Part shown: in pieces, positions 1-6,300 of the stretch | Numbering within the stretch: the stretch's first letter is position 1 | How the letters are laid out: each line of letters begins with the position of its first letter | Origin: Candidatus Aenigmatarchaeota archaeon | GTDB lineage: Archaea; Aenigmatarchaeota; Aenigmatarchaeia; QMZP01; QMZT01 | DNA: 7,705 nucleotides | Assembly (NCBI GenBank): GCA_030634615.1 | Contig: DAOWAL010000059.1 | Span: forward strand, 1-7,705 | Reading direction: 5' to 3' | Notes under the pieces: generated by a model | Databases searched by the model: none | What the model was told of the DNA's origin: nothing | Seen by the model: only the letters and a program-made list of their open reading frames with translations | Program-made: the position numbers and the translations under genes

Positions 1-78
1 ATATTTACAGGAAGTTCAAATGTTCACTTCACAGTTGGAATAGGAGCTGGGCAATGGGGGACATCAATGAAATTGTAA
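1..78 (+). CDS. 3' end of an upstream gene, unknown product (partial)
   Basis: Frame 1 is open from the window edge and ends at TAA 76-78. The 25 visible residues include FTVGIGAGQWG, which reads like a beta strand followed by a glycine turn, so this is more protein-like than the other open frame here. The last 25 nt overlap the start of the next gene, consistent with translational coupling. The FTVGIG strand faintly recalls the last palm strand of GGDEF/Cas10-like cyclase domains, but that is far too little sequence for an assignment. Alternatively, this frame continues into the next ORF if one G is missing from the five-G run at 56-60. Confidence 0.5.
   Translation: MFTGSSNVHFTVGIGAGQWGTSMKL
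42..46 (+). promoter_or_regulatory. Ribosome binding site AGGAG
   Basis: AGGAG lies 7 nt upstream of the ATG at 54, the same spacing as the strong site in front of the HNH gene. It sits inside the tail of the preceding reading frame. It supports a genuine start at 54 rather than a frameshift product, although it also encodes Gly-Ala in the upstream frame. Confidence 0.5.
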
Positions 79-341
79 ATTATGCTAGAGAAACAGTTGA
101 ATATTCTGGATGGTATTATTTTGGAAGAGAACAACATTTACCCCCTGATTCCGAGCCTATTAAATTAGAGTGGAAATCCTATGATTCCAATACTTTAAGA
201 ACATTTTTCTCTATATTAAAACATCTTAATTCACCTTTTTTCGGTCAACTAAACAATAAGCAAGTTATGCTTTTTTGTCCGATAACTGAATATCAGATGA
301 AATTATTGATCAAAGATTTGAGAAATATAACAAAACAGTAG
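54..341 (+). CDS. Hypothetical protein, 95 aa
   Basis: I do not recognise the family. The protein opens with a probable helix (INEIVNYARETVEY), then an aromatic stretch (SGWYYFGREQHL), a short KLEW strand, and helical segments to the C terminus. It has no signal peptide, membrane helix or cysteine motif, so it is presumably cytoplasmic. The ATG at 54 is chosen because AGGAG lies 7 nt upstream and because the frame before it (rich in Trp, His and Cys) does not look coding. It overlaps the preceding gene by 25 nt. It could instead be the C-terminal part of that gene: one extra G in the run at 56-60 would join GAGQWG directly to DINEIV. It is convergent with the HNH region, with only 12 nt between the two stop codons. 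Confidence 0.6.
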   Translation: MGDINEIVNYARETVEYSGWYYFGREQHLPPDSEPIKLEWKSYDSNTLRTFFSILKHLNSPFFGQLNNKQVMLFCPITEYQMKLLIKDLRNITKQ

Positions 342-353
342 TTGGATGGATCA

Positions 354-608
354 TTATTTCCTGTTCATTTCTCTGAATATCAATCTCCCATCTCTAAAAT
401 CAAAAAAGCCGTTATTTTCGAAAAGATAATCTCTAATTTTTTTCTTTAACTCAAGTATTGATTTATGTTCGATATCAGCAATTTTTATGTCAGTATCCGG
501 ACAAGATGAAATGAGAAATCCTCCATGTATTAAATAAAGAGTATGAATCTTTTCTTTCCTAAATACGTTGTCACGTTTTCTATAAAATTCTATATATAGT
601 TCATGCCA
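354..608 (-). pseudogene. 84-codon open frame directly after the HNH stop; remnant C-terminal part or damaged overlapping gene
   Basis: Read on the minus strand, the frame of the HNH gene continues past its TAA (611-609) for 84 sense codons to TAA at 356-354. The peptide looks real, with mixed hydrophobic and charged helices and strands: WHELYIEFYRKRD at the start, IHTLYLIHGGFLISS in the middle, SILELKKKIRDYLFE, and FDFRDGRLIFREMNRK at the end. There is no ATG, GTG or TTG start until the last few codons. The possible explanations are a nonsense mutation in a single HNH protein of about 193 codons, or a second gene starting at the overlapping TAATG (ATG at 609-607) that lost its frame by one base. 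In the second case, dropping one G gives ATG CAT GAA CTA. A sequencing error would look the same. The family is not recognised. That this stretch is coding-derived is well supported; its current state is not known. Confidence 0.65.
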
Positions 609-935
609 TTACCCGTCATGAGGTTTTTCAGTATCCGGATTTAAACCACTCTCAGTATTATGATTTTTTATATTATCGAATATGTTCGGGGCTTTAATTA
701 GAAGTGTTGTTAGCAAATAGTTCCCAAAATAATCACTACTTTTTCCACCATTACACTCATTACATAATGTACCCAAGTTGTCACCAGTAGACGACCCCTG
801 AAACGCTTCTGAAACAACGTGATCAACTTCCAATTTAATACCATCTACTACACTTCGTCCACACCATAAGCATTTCCGATCATCTCTATTAATAATTTCT
901 GCTCTTCTCTTTGGAGGTATTTTAGTTTTTGACAT
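609..935 (-). CDS. HNH endonuclease, 108 aa (possibly truncated by an internal stop)
   Basis: This is a metal-dependent HNH nuclease of the zinc-knuckle kind. The first Cys pair is C22-x2-C25 (KCLWCGR), the core is D38-H39 in LEVDHVV, then N53, and the second pair is C58-x2-C61 followed by N62 and K65 (LCNECNGGKS). This is the usual 5-methylcytosine-restriction-like/phage HNH layout with all key residues present. After the domain come a helix (LLTTLLIKAPNIFDNIK) and a polar tail ending at TAA. The ATG at 935 has GAGGAG 7 nt upstream. The gene lies 40 nt downstream of the resolvase-like nuclease gene on the same strand, which suggests co-transcription. The frame stays open for 84 codons beyond the TAA, so the native protein may have been about 192 aa. 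The HNH active site precedes the stop, so the shorter product could still be active. Confidence 0.85.
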   Translation of the reverse strand: MSKTKIPPKRRAEIINRDDRKCLWCGRSVVDGIKLEVDHVVSEAFQGSSTGDNLGTLCNECNGGKSSDYFGNYLLTTLLIKAPNIFDNIKNHNTESGLNPDTEKPHDG

Positions 936-942
936 TGTTTTT

Positions 943-950
943 ACTCCTCA
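943..950 (-). promoter_or_regulatory. Strong Shine-Dalgarno site of the HNH gene
   Basis: The minus strand reads TGAGGAGT, 7 nt before the ATG at 935-933. This is the best anti-SD match seen in the window and fixes the HNH start. It lies in the 40-nt gap after the upstream nuclease gene, so translation of HNH can initiate independently on a shared transcript. Confidence 0.75.
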
Positions 951-975
951 GTGCGTTTATCCTTTCTTTGTTTTT

Positions 976-2109
976 TCAGCGTTTTTGTCGAAGCAAATCT
1001 GATTCTTTTTGCATTTTAATCTTACGCATTAATTCAGATGTCGGATCTTTTTCATGCACAACGCCTATATCGTGTCTATTTATCTCGTTTACTGGTTCGG
1101 GAACGTTATCATGTCTTTCGTTTTTCTCTATCTTTAAAGAACCAGTTCGTCCATGACGAGCGGCACATTCCAAACACACCGTTTTGTTACCAATTTTATG
1201 TTTTGACGAAAATGAACCGAATTCTTTTCCACACGTATGACAAGAATTTGTTGTTTTTTTTGTATCTGCGGAATCACACTCTTCCTCGTGCTCATCACAT
1301 TCTTCTTCTGTGTCGAATTCCTTTCCGCAATGTTCGCATTCCCATGCATCATCTTCGTCTAATGTTTTTTCCACTTCTTGAATTTTGCCATCTGGTGTTT
1401 TTTCTTTCACCTCTTGAATTTTGTTGTCTATGTGACCATATACCATATGTGGATCTATACCGTCATCTATATCTTCTTCAGTCGTGAGATCCAATTTAAT
1501 TTCTTCAGGATTTTCAATATTAAACATTTTCCACTTAACTTTCCCACTTTCTATCACTTCTTTTAATTTACGTTCTTGTGTGTTTAGTGTACTCTTCCCA
1601 CTTTTGACTTCCAAAAAAATCACTTGTTTTATATCTTTTTCACCCATACCATCAAAAATTACAAAATCTATTGGCGCACCTAAAAATTTCATGTCAGCAG
1701 GTTGGAATGGAAATTTTGGTATATATGGTGAAACTTGTTCCCAGAGTTTACCAAGTAAAGTTCTACGTGATCTTTTGACAGCATCTTGACGCATGTATTT
1801 TTCTGCACCTTTGATGAGATCTTTTATTTCCGAAAGCTCTGTTGAATATTTCAATTTCCAAGTTTCGTCCATTTTTTCAAACTTTAGTTTCCAATCATTG
1901 TCCATTTGTCCAAATTTTAATTTCCAGTTGCTATCCATTTTTTCAAATTTCAATTCATTGTCTTTTTGTATTTCTAAAAACTCATTTCTCCATTTTTCTT
2001 CAAGAAGTTTTCTTTTATCTGACCACTTTATTTTCCCAGTGATGTATTTACCTATTAAAAATCCGAAAATTATCGCAATAAAAATAAAAAACAAAGTTGT
2101 AATATCCAT
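976..2109 (-). CDS. Membrane-anchored Holliday-junction-resolvase-related nuclease with C-terminal zinc fingers, 377 aa
   Basis: Residues 4-20 form an N-terminal membrane helix followed by a basic stretch (KYITGKIK), so the bulk should be cytoplasmic. Residues 31-100 are coiled coil and include three clear 11-residue repeats at 53-85. Residues 105-197 match the archaeal Holliday-junction-resolvase-related endonuclease family: GKLWEQVSPYIP (E124), then FLGAPIDFVIFDG (D148), then FLEVKSGKS (E167, K169), then QERK (Q178). Together these form a complete PD-(D/E)XK site. A membrane helix plus coiled coil before this domain is usual for the family. The C-terminal extension is not typical: an imperfect KIQEV repeat (231-247), an acidic C2HC finger (C258, C261, H274, C278), and a second site (C290, C293, C312, C315) resembling a zinc ribbon. 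The C terminus is basic. Expected role: cleavage or processing of branched or damaged DNA near the membrane. Substrate and biological role are inferred. It is the first gene of a probable operon with HNH. Confidence 0.85.
   Translation of the reverse strand: MDITTLFFIFIAIIFGFLIGKYITGKIKWSDKRKLLEEKWRNEFLEIQKDNELKFEKMDSNWKLKFGQMDNDWKLKFEKMDETWKLKYSTELSEIKDLIKGAEKYMRQDAVKRSRRTLLGKLWEQVSPYIPKFPFQPADMKFLGAPIDFVIFDGMGEKDIKQVIFLEVKSGKSTLNTQERKLKEVIESGKVKWKMFNIENPEEIKLDLTTEEDIDDGIDPHMVYGHIDNKIQEVKEKTPDGKIQEVEKTLDEDDAWECEHCGKEFDTEEECDEHEEECDSADTKKTTNSCHTCGKEFGSFSSKHKIGNKTVCLECAARHGRTGSLKIEKNERHDNVPEPVNEINRHDIGVVHEKDPTSELMRKIKMQKESDLLRQKR
1855..1953 (-). repeat. Three tandem 33-bp repeats encoding hendecad coiled coil
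   Basis: The units are 1921-1953, 1888-1920 and 1855-1887. Each encodes one 11-residue unit: LKFEKMDSNWK, LKFGQMDNDWK, LKFEKMDETWK. A fourth, degenerate unit (LKYSTELSEIK) follows at residues 86-96. An 11-residue period is that of a hendecad (3.67 per turn) coiled coil, expected to give a straight rod. The nucleotide copies are clearly related but not identical, so the expansion is not very recent. Confidence 0.9.
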
Positions 2110-2130
2110 GTTTCATAATTCAAATTTTGA

Positions 2131-2138
2131 TTTAAAAG
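2131..2138 (-). promoter_or_regulatory. Possible TATA box for the nuclease operon
   Basis: The minus strand reads CTTTTAAA, centred about 25 nt upstream of the ATG at 2109. That is the distance expected for an archaeal TATA box driving a leaderless transcript. No Shine-Dalgarno sequence precedes this ATG, which fits leaderless initiation. The region is AT-rich, so chance matches are easy. Confidence 0.35.
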
Positions 2139-2213
2139 AGTATGTTTAAACGTAAAAAAATATTACTATCATTCTTGATTCAACTAATTTCTAATCGGAA
2201 TCCTTATGAACAT

Positions 2214-2226
2214 AATAATCATTATT
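2214..2226. promoter_or_regulatory. 13-bp perfect palindrome AATAATCATTATT upstream of the + strand gene
   Basis: The palindrome is AATAAT-C-ATTATT, centred on 2220, which is 19 nt before the preferred ATG at 2239. The adjoining CATAATAA (2211-2218) could serve as a TATA element at about -25 for a leaderless start at 2239, and the palindrome could be an operator. If translation started at 2206 instead, this DNA would encode four or five consecutive isoleucines, an implausible N terminus. It may be simple AT-rich sequence. Confidence 0.25.
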
Positions 2227-2238
2227 GATACAGGTACC

Positions 2239-3129
2239 ATGAAAAAATATGTTTGTGAGAAATGTGGAAAAGAGTATAAAAATAAAACAGTGTTAAAAAA
2301 TCATAAGACACTAAAGCACCCTGACCAAGGGAAAAATAACATTACTAAAAAAGATAAAAAGGTGATAATTGTTACATCTTTAATTGCAGCCTTACTTGTA
2401 ATAATCAGTTCAACTTTTTTTTGGAATCCTATGATGATGACTTATGACACAATATTTGGGAATTCTCCTGATTTATACGCATCAATCAATATAATGACAG
2501 AATTAACTAACAATGAATCTCTAATATTGAGAGATAACGAATCGGTTAAAAATATTTTTCTCGTAGCGGAAAAAGACGGATTAGTTCCCCATGGACAATT
2601 TATTTTATTTACCACAAGAGATGAAGTTAACAATAAAAACGCATGCACTTTCTTTTTTCCTTTAATAACAATTGAATCTTCTGGTTTGCATCACCAATAT
2701 CCTAAAACTGATATTAATACTGAAAATAATTGTGAAGGATTAATGATTAATATCAACATTCTTAATTTAGGAAGCAAATTGGATTATTTAAGAGGTAGGA
2801 TTTGTTTTAATAAAAATTTTAGTATACTTCAAACTTATGGAGACCATTTAACTCAATTAGATGACGATTGTGTTATCTTAAATCTAGATAAACCATTTTT
2901 CCCTAATGAAGGTTTTGACGGATATATGTGCATAAGTGGAAAATCTTCACCAAAAGATTTTATGGAAAGATTTATGATTAAATATGAGTGGTATGATAAA
3001 GAATTTGAATTAATCGATTCAAAAAAAGGAGTCAATCAATTTATTAACATTGAAAATTGTCAAACAGTGGGACAATTTTCTAATATCCCAGGATATATCA
3101 CAATCCAAGAATTTGATTTTATCGATTAA
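2239..3129 (+). CDS. Single-pass membrane protein with cytoplasmic C2H2 zinc finger, 296 aa, unknown function
   Basis: Residues 4-28 form a classical C2H2 finger: C6-x2-C9-x12-H22-x4-H27 (YVCEKCGKEYK...NHKTLKH). A lysine-rich stretch (32-41) and a membrane helix at about 42-61 (VIIVTSLIAALLVIISSTFF) follow. By the positive-inside rule the finger is cytoplasmic and residues 63-296 are outside. The outer domain has six cysteines (136, 165, 189, 211, 231, 274), enough for three disulfides, and three N-glycosylation sequons (N92, N100, N193). It looks beta-rich. I do not recognise this domain. The start at 2239 is preferred over the in-frame ATG at 2206, because the extra 11 residues (MNIIIIIDTGT) look non-coding and neither start has a good ribosome binding site. 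The gene is divergent from the nuclease gene, whose first finger also begins CExCGKE. A sensor or anchor role is speculation. Confidence 0.75.
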   Translation: MKKYVCEKCGKEYKNKTVLKNHKTLKHPDQGKNNITKKDKKVIIVTSLIAALLVIISSTFFWNPMMMTYDTIFGNSPDLYASINIMTELTNNESLILRDNESVKNIFLVAEKDGLVPHGQFILFTTRDEVNNKNACTFFFPLITIESSGLHHQYPKTDINTENNCEGLMININILNLGSKLDYLRGRICFNKNFSILQTYGDHLTQLDDDCVILNLDKPFFPNEGFDGYMCISGKSSPKDFMERFMIKYEWYDKEFELIDSKKGVNQFINIENCQTVGQFSNIPGYITIQEFDFID

Positions 3130-3336
3130 AAATTTACCATCTCGAGGCTCTTCTCTTAAGTCCCATATTATGTTTTAAAAGAATAACGTCTAATAATCTA
3201 ATAAGTGTGACTTGGTTATTCCAAGAAGTGCGTTGTTTATACCCAAATTTTATAAAACAACTTGACCTAAAATCGACCAATATAACAACTGAAATATAGC
3301 GAGTCAACGTAAGCCTTCTTGGGGGATTGCAACAAG
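3130..3336. other. AT-rich gap between convergent genes; no convincing gene
   Basis: This 207-bp stretch separates two convergent stop codons. It contains a perfect TATA-like palindrome TTTTATAAAA (3248-3257), a 5-bp stem CTTGG/CCAAG (3211-3225) and the first copy of a direct repeat AGTCAACGT. A 68-codon minus-strand frame exists here but starts with TTG, contains no glutamate and looks spurious. No T-rich terminator stands out for either flanking gene. Confidence 0.6.
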
Positions 3337-3343
3337 TCAACGT
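3302..3343. repeat. 9-bp direct repeat AGTCAACGT flanking the end of the surface-protein gene
   Basis: AGTCAACGT occurs at 3302-3310 and again at 3335-3343, 33 bp apart. The second copy contains the TGA stop of the large minus-strand gene. The intervening DNA (TTCTTGGGGGATTGCAACA) is more GC-rich than the surrounding gap. No mobile element is visible between or beside the copies. Confidence 0.4.
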
Positions 3344-6300
3344 TTTCTGCGAGTCTTTGTTTTCTTGCGAATCTTAAAGACGTAACCAGATGCTAACAAA
3401 ACAATTACTAACACGACAACTCCCAAGACAGGATACAACAAATTTACATCATTATTGCTTTCTTCACATGTCCCGTTAAGGCATCCGAATTCGCATACCA
3501 TCATCATAATCCATGCAGTGCCATTGGAAACACATTCCAAGAGATTATCGCCTTCGCATTTCAAATCAAATTGAGAACATATAATTGGAGCCAGTTCAGT
3601 GGTATCACCAGTTATTGCAAACACAGAAAAACCAGGAGTTTCAGAAGAGTAATACATATACGATGAATCTTCACCAGTGATTCTGGTTGATAACCTTTCC
3701 CAGTCGTTTTCACTGTATCTTACAAGTATAATAGTCGAATAATTGACCGAATTATTCTCTATCCATTCCTTTTCAACCTTGAAATCAATACTGCCGCTTT
3801 CCATGTCATTGTCAGACATGTTTTCATATGATATGTCGATATACTGGTAGACCCTGCCTTTTGGTTCAATTGGGATGGAAGTCGGTTTTTTGTCAATTCT
3901 TTTAATGTCTATTACAACTCTTGAAAGCTCGTTTTTTATTTTCATTGTAATTTTACCTATTGAAAAATTGCCTTCTTTGATTATGGCACTTTTTTCTTCA
4001 CCTGCTTCAATTTTATCAAAATATACTGTGACATTTTCCGGCACTTCGGCAGGTTCTTCAGTTTCAGGAGAAGGGACGTATCCTATCGGTGAGGATCCTC
4101 CACCTCCGATGAAACACGGCTGTGTTACTGCACTTCTGTTAACAATCGTACCACAGTTATTCAAATCAGTTGCGGTTCGTGTCTGCAAACTTCCCGCACA
4201 CATTCCCCAATCACCATAAACCCAGTTTTCCATACAGACCAATGTCGTGAAGTTGTAAATCCCGGACATGTTACAGTTTCCCACAGAATCGCAGGAACTC
4301 ACGTTATAGTAATATATCGTGCTTCCTGACAGGCTTGTGAGTGTCAGGTTGCGGTTTGTTGCAAGGGATGAATTTGTCATACTTAGTGAAAGGACCCCCG
4401 GGCTTGTTCCATACAGAACGCTTGAATTTCCCGCTTCATCCGTGTCCCAGCTTATTCTCATACTGTTCCAGTAAGCCGTCCCATTCGAGACGTTGTATAT
4501 TGCCGGGGCAGTCCTGTCTATCGTGAAATACAGCATCGCACTGGTGTTCATGTTGCCCACGGTGTCGTTGCATGAGAATGTTATGTTATGTGTCGCCTCG
4601 TTAAGACCATTACTTATATTGTAGTAAAAATGAGTAAATGAATCGTTGTTCATTGTGACATTTGATGTTCCATTTAGTGAAAATCCGCACCACGATGTAT
4701 TTTCATTCAGTGTTGCATTTGCCCAAATCCATAAGTCATTATAACTCTGGTTAGAAGGAGAGTCTATTGTAATAACTGGTGGAGTAGTGTCCAATGTCCA
4801 GTAAGCACTTGTATAATTGAGATTCCCTGCCGAATCGTTCATGTATAAAGTAACATTGTTCCCACCTTCACCCGAGACCATAACAGTACCGTTCGTGTTA
4901 CATGATGCCAGAGTGATATTTCCAGTTCCGTTTAGGTTGTACCAGCATGAATCCGTGTTATTTTCAAAATATGAAAAATTCAGTTCAGGGTTAGAACTAT
5001 ACGTTCTGTTTTCAGGATACGGTATAACAGGAATTGGTTTTGTCAAGTCTATGTTTAGCGTCATAACACCTGTCACATTCGTGTTCCCTGCAGTATCATT
5101 AAGCCATACACGGTATGTATGATTTCCGTCAGAAAGACCTGACTTGACAATTTCAGTATAACTTCCTGAATACGAATAACTTGTGTTTGTACCGTTCCAG
5201 TTGAGTATGAGAGTATCAGGATTGATTTCAGTATGTGATATGTTGATGGTAGTTGAGGTTGCCGACAGATTCGTGTTATTCCCCGGCGTTGGACCAACAA
5301 ACCCAACAACAGGCTTTACAGCGTCAAGCGTGAATGTGTAGTTGTCCATCCACATGCAATTAGTCGCATTGTCACACGCCACCACAGCCCACTTGTAATA
5401 GCCATCACCATCAGAGCTCAAATTAACTGTAAAGACATAATCACTATTATTTGTTCCAGATGAATTTGTCATGTTAATATGCCATCCACTTGACCAGTTA
5501 CCATAAAGACTAACGTTGCTCAGATTCAAGTTATCTGACACGCTTACGTTAAACACAACCGTAAGATTCCAATGACTATACCCGTTTTCTGGTGCGTTAA
5601 CACTCACAGCAGGTTTCTCCATATCAGCTTGTGTTGTAAAGCTTTGCTCAGTTGACCAACTACCTGCTTTTAATCCTGTATCAATTGTCTGAACAGACCA
5701 GTAATATGTTGTACTTGGTTGTAATCTATCTACTTTGAGGGTTATATTTTTACGTTGCATCATGTTACCGAAGTAACCAGCAGTCGGATTGGATGAACCG
5801 CCATAAACACCAGAAACTATGGAATTTTTATTCGATGCGGTTCCGACCTTTAGATTGTAATAAAGACCAGTGTACCCTGTTTCAATATCCGAACCGTTGT
5901 TCCAACGAAGAATTATCTCACCGTTGCTGTATGAGTAATTGTTTGCTGGCGGGTTTGGTTGGGTAGGAGCGGTGTTTGGGGTTGTTATGTTGTTGGTATA
6001 GACTAATGCTTCTCCAAGAATCACAAGATCTAAATCGTTGTCATTATCTATATCTGCCCATACGATGGATCCTGACTGTGTTGCCAATAAGTTTGACTCG
6101 TTTGTGTATATTAAAACTGAACCGTTATTTCTGTACACATTTGCACGTTCTGTCCCTCCACATTGACCAATATTGGCTAGATCTAAAGTACCATTATTAT
6201 CATAGTCACCTAATGCTATAGAACTGTAAAATAATCCGCTAACTTCCCATAATGAATTTCTCGATAACCCACCAGTACCATTATTTTCAAGGGCATATGT

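Noticed and set aside
609..611. TAA recoded as a sense codon
   Set aside because: TAA ends the 2239-3129 gene and the extended HNH frame itself at 354. TAA is not a pyrrolysine or selenocysteine codon. Mutation or a frame error is simpler.
490..639. 12-bp direct repeat TCAGTATCCGGA at 490-501 and 628-639
   Set aside because: Both copies encode PDT in the same frame within otherwise unrelated sequence. It is too short to indicate a duplication or attachment site.
1855..1953. 33-bp periodic sequence as a CRISPR-like array
   Set aside because: The units are directly adjacent with no spacers and encode an in-frame 11-residue protein repeat.
929..2149. Several plus-strand frames opposite the nuclease gene
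   Set aside because: They are rich in Phe/Leu/Ser/His, typical of antisense shadows of an acidic and lysine-rich gene, and lack domains or ribosome binding sites.
3181..3225. GAATAAC...GTTATTC inverted repeat and CTTGG/CCAAG hairpin as a terminator
   Set aside because: The stems are only 5-7 bp, the longer one has a 27-nt loop, and no T-run follows. Archaeal termination does not rely on such hairpins.
3134..3340. 68-codon minus-strand frame after the surface-protein gene, TTG start overlapping its TGA
   Set aside because: It has no glutamate, few acidic residues, a non-ATG start with no ribosome binding site and no recognisable motif. Most likely a chance frame in AT-rich intergenic DNA.
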